64,000 bases of DNA from Linderina pennispora (Eukaryota; Kickxellomycota; Kickxellomycetes; Kickxellales; Kickxellaceae), in the NCBI RefSeq assembly GCF_002104995.1, contig NW_024468264.1:248001-312000 (forward strand), written 5' to 3'. Positions within the stretch are counted from its first letter, which is position 1. Each line of letters begins with the position of its first letter. The notes beneath the pieces were generated by a model, which ran no database searches, was not told the origin of the DNA, and worked only from the letters and a program-made list of their open reading frames with translations. The position numbers and the translations under genes were made by a program. Shown here piece after piece: positions 8,409-18,042 of this stretch.

Positions 8409-10177
8409 TCAGTCAATGTAACGGAAAGACCCGCGGGCAGCCGACGGCTTGCGCTGGATGGGTGGGCGCCGCTTCCGTCCAGCAGCAATGCCCAGGGAGG
8501 CTGGGGGTGGGCTGTCCTCGGTACCCTCGATATACCAGCGGACGAAGCGGCCGACGGTGTTGGAGACGTTGGGCGAGTCGGCGTCGTCTTCAGACTCGTG
8601 CTCAACGCCCTCGATCTGGGCGATCTTGTCAACAGAGTTCATGACGCGCTTGCCGGCGACCTGGCATAGGAACGAGTCGAGCATCAGGGCACCCAGAGTG
8701 AACAGTAGAGTCCAGTACAGCAGACTGGCCATGCCGACCAGAGCAGACGGCGCGGGTGAGCCAGGGTGGGCAGGTGCCAGCAGCCGGGTGGCCTCAGCAG
8801 CGCTATCATACTCCTCGATAGCATCGGGGGTGCGCACTGGGCACGTGCGGCTCCGCCCGGCGTCGCTCTCGGTGCTGCTGCGGGCTACGTCTAGTGACCA
8901 GCGCGCATCGGCATCGCGGAAACTGTCGGCCAGCGCCGAGACTTCGGCAGCGGCATCATCCCAGCGCGCAAACGACGTTGAGATCTCGCTGACGGTGGTG
9001 CTGGAGCGCGTGCGTGCAGCGCGTGCAGCAATCTCGTCGTTGACGCTGCCGTCCACCAGTGATGCTGACATCAGCGCCGCGCGTGTCACCGAGTTGCGGA
9101 ATCGCCGGATTAGCGGCACACCCTCGTCGCGCGACACGCTGCGACGGTGCATGGTGCGGTCAGTGCCCAGGTGTGGGAACTCGCGTGCGCCATCGAACGT
9201 GGCCCGCGTGGGCGTGCAAAACGCTCGCACACCCATGGCCGACAACCGCCGCGAGCTGTGCGACAGCACGTCGCTGGCCACGCATGTCTCGGATGAGTTC
9301 GACAGAACCGAGTCGGCTGTGTCAGCGCGCTGCCGAGCTGGTCGGAAGCTGCTGCGCCGGGATGCCCGCAGCATGTCCGACTCGCCGTCGGCCTCGGTTG
9401 GGTCGCTGCTCGAGTACGCCGCTGGTGCCCGTCGCCGCCGCCGCGCGCCCTGTGCTGACGATGGGCGCCGTGCCAGCAGCTCTGGCGAACAGTCCAGCGC
9501 CAGCCGTGGCTTAGTGCGCCCAGCCCGCTTCTTTGTGTGGAACGCCGGCGGCTGCGATGCACTCTTGGGAATTATTGGTTCGGGGAAATCCGACAGCTGT
9601 GGGTCGTCTGAGGCCACTGCCGGCTTGGCCTCCAGCGCCGAATTGGCCTCGCTGATCAGCGAGTCGATCATCTGCTGGATGCGGTCGTACTGCGGGTCGG
9701 CCGCCTCGTCCTGGGGTGGCTCTGCCTTCTTTTCCGCTGGTGCGCTTGCCGGTGCGCTTGCCGGTACTTCAGGCGCTGCCCGCGTTGCGTGCGGAAGCGC
9801 CACGCCCAGCTTGCCGATGCGCGCATTCAATCTATGCTGAGGAGGCCATTGAGCTGAACAAGGCTGCAAGAAAACAGAAAATTGCTGCTGCCAGACCCAT
9901 GTGCTCCCGAGAAGAATGGAGCACAAGCCAAGGCTCCATTCTTCACATGCCAGGCTACTTACTCTGCTATTTGCGAGGCCACCGAAAAGTACGACGATGC
10001 ATGGTTGTCCAGCGAGTTCTTGACCGTCGCTATCACGTTCTCCAGCTCCACCACGCGGCTCAGCACCGCCGGGTCGCCTCCGCCGCCCATCGTACCATAC
10101 CCAGACGGGCTGCTGCCGGTGACTGGCCGCACTGCACTACCTGTTACCTGTCGCGCAGCTTCATTCTTGTCTCCCAT
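8409..10177 (-). CDS. Ser-rich protein with N-terminal coiled coil and C-terminal membrane span (one intron)
   Basis: Join of exon 1 (10177-9963) and exon 2 (9831-8409), 545 residues; family not recognised. Exon 1 ends at a strong GTAAGT donor. The CATAG acceptor at 9833-9832 restores frame and fuses ELENVIATVKNSLD...SQIA with ELNARIGKLG, giving a continuous amphipathic helix (about residues 40-85), which supports this splice choice. The middle is a long Ser/Arg/Asp-rich, low-complexity region with many RRxS sites, probably disordered and phosphorylated. A single hydrophobic segment lies about 110 residues from the end (VGMASLLYWTLLFTLGALML), followed by a basic tail. This suggests a membrane- or nuclear-envelope-anchored scaffold. 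The opposite strand also has a long open frame (8449-9840), but it shows no domain and no splice logic. Confidence 0.6.
9832..9962 (-). other. Intron of the Ser-rich gene, with internal hairpin
   Basis: 131-nt intron with donor GTAAGT at 9962 and acceptor CATAG at 9832. A second acceptor-like TTGCAG lies upstream but would give a premature stop. A perfect 12-bp inverted repeat (9911-9922 / 9933-9944, loop 10 nt) lies inside. Confidence 0.6.
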
Positions 10178-10529
10178 TTGCCGTAATGTGTGTATGTGTT
10201 TTTTTGTGAAGGCGAGCTGTTAATACAACGTTAAGTGTACGTTAATGCAGAATGGGCTTCTAAAAAATAAAGGCAATAGTCGTGAAATAGGGAGGGAGGC
10301 GAAATTCGCGGCTGGAGAGGAGAGATGCCAGACTGGTTCTTCCATTTTTTTTTTCACCAGAGAGCCTATGTTTCCCACCAACATCATCGCGCACTCTCCC
10401 TAGGAGATTTTCTGCCATGCCTAGCAATCACGGCCGCTTTTATGAAGTGTCCTTCTGGTAAACACAGGAGAAGATCCCTGCCTCGGCCACACTATAGCTC
10501 AGCGCAACCTTCACCAACCCGCGCCAACT
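10178..10529. promoter_or_regulatory. Intergenic region upstream of the Ser-rich gene
   Basis: 352 bp between the thioesterase stop and the Ser-rich gene's ATG (both minus strand). It is T/A-run-rich with no credible coding frame and presumably contains the promoter of the Ser-rich gene. Confidence 0.35.
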
Positions 10530-11240
10530 CTATTTCTTTGCCTGCACCGCAACAAACAGCGCCTTGCCCTGGACAATAGCCTCCCCTGATTCCGCATCCA
10601 CGGCGCTTGCCTCAACAAACACCTTGCGCCCCTCGACCCCCGTAACCCATGCATCCAACACCACAAACCGCTCCACCGGCTCCTGCCGCTTGAACTCGAG
10701 CTCAAAGCTAGCTGTAAACGTCGTCATGCCCGGCGGAGCCGCCAGCAGCGACGTGCGTGCCGTCAGATCATCCAACAGCACAAACAAAACCCCCGGATTC
10801 GCCATTGCGCGGCTTCCGAGATCCAGCCTACTGCCCAGGTACTGGACAATCGTCAGACCCTGATTCCCCGCCCCGCACGCAACATGATCCGGTGTTTGCA
10901 TCCACTTGAAAATAAGCGGCAGCAGCGGCAGCTCCCCAGGACTTGCCAGTCCCCCGTAGATGAGCGTCTCGGCAGCCTGCGCAATCTTGCGTTTGCCAAA
11001 TGGCCAGTAGAAGGGTGTCTGCGTGGTCTTCTCAGAACTGCTCAGCCTCTGCACAATCGGGAGCGCCTGGCGCTGCGCCATGAGCGGCCGGGTTTGGGCA
11101 ATGTGCGACTGTGTGTAGGTGGGCGGATACTCGGTTTCACTGGGTCCTGGTGGCTTAGTCGCGGTCATGCATGTGCGTGCAATTGCCTGTGGCGTCCATG
11201 CTGCGCCCGTCCGTGCGAGGGACCTGAACACTGCCTGCAT
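10530..11240 (-). CDS. Hotdog-fold thioesterase-like protein 1, probably mitochondrial
   Basis: 236-residue protein of the 4HBT/THEM4-like hotdog superfamily, which hydrolyses acyl-CoA thioesters. Start ATG at 11240 gives an Arg-rich amphipathic leader (MQAVFRSLARTGAAW) typical of mitochondrial import. The core reads NPGVLFVLLDDLTAR, aligning to the family motif HGGxxATLLDExLAR with the Asp kept but the HGG replaced by NPG. TTFTASFELEFKRQEPV and a GRKVFVEASAVD strand follow, also family-like. Loss of the His may alter or abolish catalysis. It lies in tandem with a second hotdog gene 246 bp upstream on the same strand. Confidence 0.7.
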   Translation of the reverse strand: MQAVFRSLARTGAAWTPQAIARTCMTATKPPGPSETEYPPTYTQSHIAQTRPLMAQRQALPIVQRLSSSEKTTQTPFYWPFGKRKIAQAAETLIYGGLASPGELPLLPLIFKWMQTPDHVACGAGNQGLTIVQYLGSRLDLGSRAMANPGVLFVLLDDLTARTSLLAAPPGMTTFTASFELEFKRQEPVERFVVLDAWVTGVEGRKVFVEASAVDAESGEAIVQGKALFVAVQAKK

Positions 11241-11486
11241 TTGCAAACTCGGAATTATTCAGTACAGGTATCTAGAGAAACAGAAAAAGTCAACCATCGT
11301 GTGTCTTGCACTAGCCAAGATAAGAAGGATAGTGCCCACTAGCTTGGCCACGAATTCCGTGTTCGGTGGATCTGCCCCATGACAAAGCAGCGGGCTGTTA
11401 TCAGCAAAAAACGGAAAAACTGTCATCCGTCGCTCACGCCCACGTCTCTTTTCTCACGCGACGGGCCCGTCTGTGCGCCCTATCGG

Positions 11487-12155
11487 TCAGTTCCCCACGC
11501 CCTCCCCCGATATCTTCAGATCAGACACTGCCTCGTACAGGAGCTGATTCTGGAGGTCATAGAGGCGCACGGCTGCGCTGGCTGTCCCCTTGCTGGCACC
11601 ATACAGCCATGCGTGCACTTTGACAAAGCTGGCTGTGAAAACCGGCTTCCGGTAGTCCATCTTCATCGTCGACACTACTACGTCCTGGCCTGAGAAGTTG
11701 AGTGCCGCCGCCAGCCCCATCAGTGAAGTCGCCAGCGTTGCCGTCATGCCGCCATGGATCACGCCCGGGTGTCCTGCCACGTTCTCGTTAATGTAGTCTA
11801 CCATTGTCACCATGGGCACGCTAAACCTGCCTGGCTGTCGGGCGGCAGGAATGGTCGTCTGCTGGAGCTGCTGGGAGAGGTCGCTGTTGGCTTTCCATGC
11901 GAACAGCAGTGGCGGGACGCGGTTGAGGTTGGTGTACCCGAAGTGGTTGGCGAATTCGCCGAGCTGCTGCTTCGCCTGCCTGATATCGATCGCCTGGCAA
12001 TTGCTGTTCTGTTCAAGCTCCTGGACTGCTGGCAGCGCTGCCCGCTCTCTGACGATGCTGTCGATGCTCCGCAGTTCGCCGGTCATCAATTGCCGGATGC
12101 AATTCCTTGATAATGGTCCGAGAACCTGTCGGCGTGCCCGAAAAAGTGTCGCCAT
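11487..12155 (-). CDS. Hotdog-fold thioesterase-like protein 2, probably mitochondrial
   Basis: 222-residue hotdog protein. The start at 12155 (MATLFRARRQVLGPLSRN) gives a basic mitochondrial-type leader; the in-frame upstream ATG at 12221 would put an extra 22 residues ahead of it. The motif GVIHGGMTATLATSLMG keeps the HGG but has Thr at the place usually held by Asp. A downstream MKMDYRKPVFTASFVKVHAWL matches the family's second half. It is paralogous in layout to the neighbouring hotdog gene (10530-11240), with complementary active-site changes. It is divergent from the PAP2-like gene. Confidence 0.7.
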   Translation of the reverse strand: MATLFRARRQVLGPLSRNCIRQLMTGELRSIDSIVRERAALPAVQELEQNSNCQAIDIRQAKQQLGEFANHFGYTNLNRVPPLLFAWKANSDLSQQLQQTTIPAARQPGRFSVPMVTMVDYINENVAGHPGVIHGGMTATLATSLMGLAAALNFSGQDVVVSTMKMDYRKPVFTASFVKVHAWLYGASKGTASAAVRLYDLQNQLLYEAVSDLKISGEGVGN

Positions 12156-12965
12156 TGAAAAAAGCACTGGAAGTTGCAATTGCAGAGAGAAAAGGGGTAT
12201 TTCTGTGTATCGCTTTTCCACACTGGATGTTTATCAGGCTGCATGAGAATGGCTCGCCCACTTGTGCTGCGAACCAGCTGTCGCTGCCATTGCGATAGCT
12301 GGATCTGGACCCGACTCTGCCTTCAAACTTTTTCTTGTGTAATTTTATGTGCAAGTTGCCACCCGTGCAAGTATTTGCTACCAGCTATTTTGCTCTCAGG
12401 ACATGAGTATTGTAATCATGGCTACTTTATTTTTTTACCTTTGGAACCCATCTCCTCGAAGCTTTTTGTAAAACACACAGTCGCCATGAGCTTTCTACAT
12501 ACCCGGCCTCTGTTCTTTCTGATATCGCTGTTGTGATTTATTCACTCCTCCAATGGCTGCAGTTGCTGAACTGCTAATAAAATCAAACGAGTGGAGGCAC
12601 ATTCACTCGATTAGCATAAACTGTCGCTATCAGCCATGCCATGCCATGCCATGATCTGCACAGGAGAACTCCCATGTCGACATGACGAAGAACATGGGGC
12701 GCTGGAGTGATCCAGTAAACTACCAGCCTCATCGAGCCCTCCCAATTTCTGCAGCTGCGCAGTTATTTTTCATCAATCACTGCTGTAGCATTGTATCTAA
12801 TGCCACTTGTCGATGCTCAGCCTTCAGCAGACATGCATATAAACACACGCGTAACCACCGTACTCTCTGCCAACGGATTCTTTTGCAAGATTTCATTTCC
12901 AGCTAGTATTGTAAGCATTTTAAAGCCATCTCTATTCCACGACATTCTTCTCTAGCTCTTGTGCC
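12156..12965. promoter_or_regulatory. Divergent intergenic region, thioesterase 2 / PAP2-like
   Basis: About 810 bp without credible coding frames. It contains a (CCATG)4 repeat at 12634-12653. A TATAAA at 12838-12843 lies 123 bp before the PAP2-like ATG. Confidence 0.4.
12634..12653 (+). repeat. (CCATG)4 pentanucleotide repeat
   Basis: Four exact tandem copies of CCATG in the divergent promoter region. Confidence 0.85.
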
Positions 12966-13603
12966 ATGGGTCTCTTCAAGCTGTTTCACAATGCTCCTAT
13001 CTACGAGGCACCGGCTATCCAAAGCTCTCTATTCGGATCCCTGTGCAGGGTATGTAGTTTGCAATAACCGGTGCATGCCCCAGCAACACTGTGCTCTTCT
13101 AACCGCTAGCATTAATATAGATACAGGAATGGACTATTATCGCTGCCCTATGTGCCTTGCTTTACTACCAGTGTGCATTCTGTATCTATTTGACTCTCGG
13201 TGCAGTGCAGTGCTCGGTTATAAACAAGATATTTAAGCAGGCATTCCGACAGGAGCATCCCAATCAGCGTAGAGCCGGTGCTGCAACATGCAGGATGCTG
13301 TCTACCCATAATGTAACAGCTGCGTATATTACCGCCATCCTGTCTTCATTGCTGCTGTCAGAGTACTACGACGATCCAACCTACATTGTCTACATGTTGA
13401 TGGCCAGTCTGGTCAGCATCCTGGCTATCCTTGTTTTTTTATCCCGTGTGACTTGCAGATCTCAGGCGGTTGCCCAGGTTTCTGTAGGGCTCCTAGTCGG
13501 CACGATCTTTGGGACGACATGGCAGCTGCAGCGACACACACTGCACCCACATATTGACACGGCAGTGGTGGTGGCTTCTGAGCACATTTCCGATTGTTTG
13601 TAA
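12966..13603 (+). CDS. PAP2-superfamily, dolichyldiphosphatase-like membrane protein (one intron)
   Basis: Join 12966-13049 and 13127-13603, 186 residues. The 77-nt intron (GTATGT...ATACAG) is in phase 0. Exon 2 starts EWTIIAALCALLYYQ and reads LGAVQCSVINKIFKQAF, matching the membrane helix and Lys motif before phosphatase motif 1 in dolichyldiphosphatases (CAX4/DOLPP1). RMLSTHN stands where GMPSSHS would be, and SRVTCRSQAVAQVSVGLLVGTIFG corresponds to SRVYLxYHTxxQVxVGxxVGxxFG. Four hydrophobic helices are visible. The motif 1 Arg-Pro is His-Pro, motif 2 keeps only its His, and the motif 3 His is Gln, so catalysis is doubtful. If active it would recycle dolichyl pyrophosphate in the ER. It may instead be a non-catalytic relative. 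Confidence 0.6.
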
Positions 13604-13956
13604 TCAGGATAGCCAATTCGCTTCAACAGCTATTTTTACCTCTGAGATGCGAACATCCAGGACACAAGCCTAGTATGAGAGGAACTGCGTCAAGAGGACT
13701 GGCTGTAACCATGCGAGGAGACCTGGCGGCTCCTGGTCTGTGGAGGGAATGTCGGTGCGGCAAATCGCATATTCGCAGACACGATCAGCTGATTACCTGA
13801 TGTGATCACAAAGCGCTCAGCTCAATATTTTTTTGTCGAAAAGGGGTTAACGATAAGCGTGCAGTGCAGTTCAAAGTCAACGGCTGCTTTTCAACCTTCA
13901 ATTCCAGCAACTCAAAAAACCATTCTTTAATACATTCAGGTCCATTGCGATTCGAT
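13604..13956. promoter_or_regulatory. Intergenic region upstream of mL38
   Basis: 353 bp with short frames only. It presumably holds the terminator of the PAP2-like gene and the promoter of the mL38 gene. Confidence 0.35.
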
Positions 13957-14998
13957 ATGCAGTCAGTCTCAAAGTTGCTCAGGACATCGCGGGTCGCTGC
14001 TGCCTTGCCGCGGATCGAAGGCGGTGCGGTTCCAGTCGACATACACAAAGCCGCGGACGGGTGTGAACCCCGCCTACGACGAGGCCCTGAAGGTGATCGA
14101 GGCATACAAGATCAAAAAGACATCCGAGGCAGAGGCTGCGGCAAAAGGAGCTGAAGGACGCGCAGGCAAAGAGCGCCAGCTCTGCGGAGGTCAGCGCGCT
14201 GAAGAAGAAGTACTTTGATCTGGCAGTGGAGGCCGAGATCAACGACTCGGAGGTCCTGTGGAATGCGCGGCACGGCAACTACGATCTGTCGAAGCCTGTA
14301 TACGCGCACCTGAAGGAGCAGGCGTGGCGGGCGCGCCCGCTGGAGATTCTGATGCAGCGCCTGCTGCAGATGTACGTGCTGCCGGATCTGCTGGACCCGC
14401 GCGAGGTCGGCATTCCGCCAGCGCAGCTCAACGTTGCCCTGGCAGAGACCCTGCTTGAGCCTGGATCGGTGATCGAGCCCAGCGAGGCGCGCAAGCAGCC
14501 GGAGATCGAGTTGACGACCTTCCACGAGGACACGCGGCTGCACACCCTGGTGATGGTGGACCTGGACGAGCCGCATGTCGAGCAGCAGACGTTCCGCGAG
14601 CAGTTCCACTGGGTGGTCGCCAATCTGCCGTTCTCGATGAGCCAGACCAAGACGCAGATCAGCGAGGGCAGCGAGCTGCTGGCGTACATTCCGCCGCACC
14701 CCGCGCGCGGCTCGCCGACACACCGCTACGCGTTTGTTGCCTTTGAGCAGCCCGACGGTGGCAAGCAGCGGATAGAGAACATTGAGGTGTCGCGCGATCT
14801 CGTGCTGCGCGAGTTCGCCAAGCAGCACCATCTGCGCCCCGTCGGCCTGTCGTTCTTCCGCGCCAACTGGAACGAGTCCGTCGACGAGGTGTACCGCGAT
14901 GTGCTCAAGCTGGCCCCGCCCAGCTATGGCCAGATGCCTGCGCTGCGCACGAACGTCACCCCGATGGCCGCCAGATCAACGCCTATGCCAACTACTAG
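13957..14998 (+). CDS. MRPL35: Mitochondrial ribosomal protein mL38 (PEBP fold), frameshifted in this sequence
   Basis: Large-subunit mitoribosome protein with a phosphatidylethanolamine-binding-protein fold. Recognised from RFQSTYTKPRTGVNPAYDEALKVIE, WNARHGNYDL, TLVMVDLDEPHVEQQTFREQFHWVVANLP, YIPPHPARGSPTHRYAFVAFEQ and LSFFRANWNESVDEVYRDVL. The N-terminal MQSVSKLLRTSRVAAA is a mitochondrial leader. Three shifts break it: one extra base between about 13975 and 14020, an extra A in the A4 run at 14143-14146 (the other frame then reads KELKDAQAK), and one missing base near 14961 (then the expected DGRQINAYANY and TAG at 14996-14998). Corrected length is 346 residues, normal for the family. The open frame continuing to 15359 is an artefact of the last shift. 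Confidence 0.82.
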
Positions 14999-15858
14999 AC
15001 CTTCCTTCCTCTTTGGTTCCATAGCAGGGACAGTGATCTTCACAAATACATCATCTGTGATAGCAGCGGTTATAATGCAGGAGGACGCTGGGAGGGGCTG
15101 GAGTGGGATTTCTAGAAGGCAGCCAGGGCGATGCTCACAGCAGGCTACTGCAACTGTGCAATTTCGCCTGCAGCTACGTGTCTGCAAAGCCCAGATGCCC
15201 GGGATCCTCCCAGGCGCTACCAAAAAACTGCCTCGCTGTCAGTTTTGCGGCTGTGTGAAGATAACCTTAGCGAGCTGGTTCCTTTCACGTGAAGATTGGA
15301 CGATCGCACCGGCCTTTGGGCGCAAGGTAAAAACTACGGCGCGCCAAGTGCTTGCCTAGGAAATGAGGCGAGGGGACAGCAGGCAGGCGAGCGGCTTCTT
15401 TGCCATGGACGCAATGCCGGAGCTAGCGCGCTGGGCTGTATGCAGGCGCCCTGTGGGTGCGATGACGCCTGCTTGACGCACAGGGCGCGCTCTGGCCAGC
15501 AGGCAGAGATAAGCGGGATGGGGGCAGGGCTCTGTCTGCGCTCGGGAGTCTGTGGACGAGTAAGAATCCAGAGTCAGCTCGCGCCTGCAGTTTTCCACTC
15601 GCCTCCCCCAAAATAAAAAATCACCGGGGCCGCCGCTCTGCGCCAGAGTCGGACAGCGCTCGAAATAAATAGGCTGGTGGCGGACCCCTTGCCTTGTTGC
15701 TTCTTTTCGAAGCTGTCGGCTGTTCAACTCAATTTTTTTCCTTACTCTACCTCTCATTTCCTTCTGAATTCGCCTTTGTTTGGGCGGATATATTTGGGAC
15801 GCACCCCTTGCTACCACCACACCAGGCAAATAAAGATCGAAGCGGCTGCTCCTCAACT
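14999..15858. other. Intergenic region upstream of CPT1
   Basis: About 860 bp with no recognised gene. It holds a CACGTG core near 15286, and a pyrimidine-rich leader (about 15690-15780) precedes the CPT1 ATG. Confidence 0.4.
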
Positions 15859-17313
15859 ATGTTCAGCAGCATTAGACAGTACTTCCCCAGCGACGACGAG
15901 TACGTCTCGGAGAGCGCCCTCAAGAACCTGCGCAACTACCAGTACCGGGCTGTCGACAAGTCCTTCTTGACCAAAATACCTGTACCGGCACTACTGGGAG
16001 TGGGCCGTGACCCTGTTTCCGCGGTGGATGGCGTAAGTATCTGCGCACCTGCGCGGCTAGGGCAAGAGCAGCACAGGGCACCGACATGAGTGCAAACAAA
16101 TACGAATTCGCTGCGTGCACTAACCCCTCTCATCGCCGCCCCCTCTCTTTCCTGTGTTCTAGGCCCAACCTCATTACGCTCACTGGCCTGAGTTTTGAGA
16201 TCTTTGACGTCTTTCTGCTGCTGCTGCTTATGCCCGATCTCGCGGGACCCGGGCCCTGGTGGCTCTATTTTGCCTTTGGTATCGGCATGTGGCTGTACTC
16301 GACCTTTGACAACGTCGACGGAAAGCAGGCGCGGCGGACAGGCACATCGAGCCCGCTGGGCGAGCTGTTTGACCATGGCTGCGACGCGCTTGAACTGCAC
16401 GATTGCGGGGATCGTCGAGGCCTCGGCGTTTGGATGCGGAATTTCTTGGCAGACAGTGACCATTATTTTCCTGACCACATCGACATTCTTCCTCTCGACC
16501 TGGGAGGAGTACCACACGGGCGTGCTGTACCTGGGGTACATTAACGGCCCGACCGAGGTCCTGACGTTCGCCGTGTTCGCGTGCTTTGCGTCGGGAATCT
16601 GGGGCCCCTGGGATCTGGCATGTGTCGGCGGCTACCGGCATCCCCATTTTCGGCTCTCTGTTCCCCGCCACCTGGGAAGTCATGGATGCTGCACTGTTCG
16701 TTACTGTCCTGGCCGCTGTCTTTGGCCACTACGGCGTGTGCTGCTGGAACGTGTACAAGGCATGCAAGGAGCAGAACCGCAGCTTCGCTGCCACCCTGCC
16801 CCAGCTCCTCCAGTACGTCGCCTACGCAACCAGCTGCTACGTCTGGCTGACCACCTCGGTCAGCATCTTCCACAACAACCACCTGGTGCTGTTCCTCGTC
16901 ACCTCGGGCATCGTGTTTGGCCGCATTGTGGTAAGTACTATGTATACGGCGAGGTCCATGCGACGCAGCACTGCCTGCCACCCGCACCCCGCTACCATTG
17001 ATTTTGATGTGCTAATCCTGCCCAATCGCTTCATACTTCTCTCCTGTAGAGCAAGATCATTCTTGCGCACCTCACCGAGATGCCGTTCCCGTCCTACACC
17101 GTTCAGATGGTCCCGCTGGTCGTCGGCGCCGCACTCTCGTTCTTTGGTTTGTTCTCGGCCAGGACCGAGCTTTTGTTCCTGGTCATTTCGTTCCTGTTCG
17201 TCACAGTCGCGTACTTCCACTGGGCCCTGGTCGTCATTGAGCGTTTCTGCGAGTTCCTCGGCATCAACTGCCTCACCATTGCACCCCGTAAGAATCGAAA
17301 GAAGGCAGAGTAA
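15859..17313 (+). CDS. CPT1: Choline/ethanolamine phosphotransferase (two introns), frameshifted in this sequence
   Basis: CDP-alcohol phosphotransferase that moves phosphocholine or phosphoethanolamine from CDP to diacylglycerol in the ER/Golgi, the last Kennedy-pathway step. Exons 15859-16032, 16163-16930 and 17050-17313, with GTAAGT donors and CTAG/GTAG acceptors. The signature DGxxARx8GxxxDxxxD is present ([10 protein letters not shown]...[10 protein letters not shown]). PNLITLTGL and several membrane helices follow. The C terminus ends in Lys/Arg (RKNRKKAE), a typical ER-retention-like tail. Three one-base insertions interrupt it: the A4 run at 15973-15976 (then [19 protein letters not shown]), near 16390 (then [12 protein letters not shown]) and near 16607 (then [15 protein letters not shown]). 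Corrected length is 400 residues, as expected. Choline versus ethanolamine preference cannot be read. Confidence 0.87.
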
Positions 17314-18042
17314 ATTATTATTGCCAACCCCTCCTCACACTGCATATTCTCATATTTGCACCCTCTATCCACCACTACGGTATATCATTATCTTTTCTTA
17401 TTCTGCCCCTGGGATTGTGTCCCTTCTCTGGCACCACTCTATATCCTTACTCTCCAAATCCATTTTTCATACTCGATCTGGCCAGACCTTGCCGGTCTTG
17501 GATCTTTTTCTGTCTTTTGCGCCTATTTCTCATATTTGCACACGCCTTGCGTTATCCTCCCCACCCAGATAATCTTCTGCTACTGCTTCACTGTCATTAT
17601 CGATAACATATATTTCCCAATGCATTAAGGCGCTCCCAGGTACCTATGTGGGAGCCTGCGTGACGGCGGGCCGACGTCATCACAATATATTTCGCGGTTG
17701 GGACAGGACTGCATGTCGCTACTGCTCGGAGCCGGTGAACGCTTTTTATTGCTCATCCTATGGTCACAACACTAATCATCACCACTTGCCCTTTTGTTTC
17801 GACGTGTAGAGGTGGAAGCTGACCGTGTCGAGGCTGGCCTGATGGGGCACTAAAAGCACTATTTCTTCAATCTTTTTAATTCCTACTTCACACAAATGTG
17901 AATCCCATGCAAGCGCCTGAAATGTAAATGGCAGAATTGGATATTTTTTTTTGGAGAAAATGTGCGTAGAAAGGAGCGTTAAAGATAAAATCAAGAATGG
18001 ATGGCTGTAACCAAAACCTTTTTATATGCACCTGGAGTGGTA
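17314..18042. other. Convergent intergenic region
   Basis: About 730 bp between CPT1 (+) and aspartyl protease 1 (-) stops. It is pyrimidine-rich near CPT1, with no recognised gene. Confidence 0.4.

Noticed and set aside
8449-9840. 463-codon open frame on the plus strand
   Set aside because: Antisense to the Ser-rich gene. It has no domain or start context, whereas the minus strand has a spliced, coiled-coil-continuous reading.
14999-15359. C-terminal extension of mL38
   Set aside because: The expected DGRQINAYANY end and a stop are present in another frame at 14963-14998; the extension follows a one-base shift.
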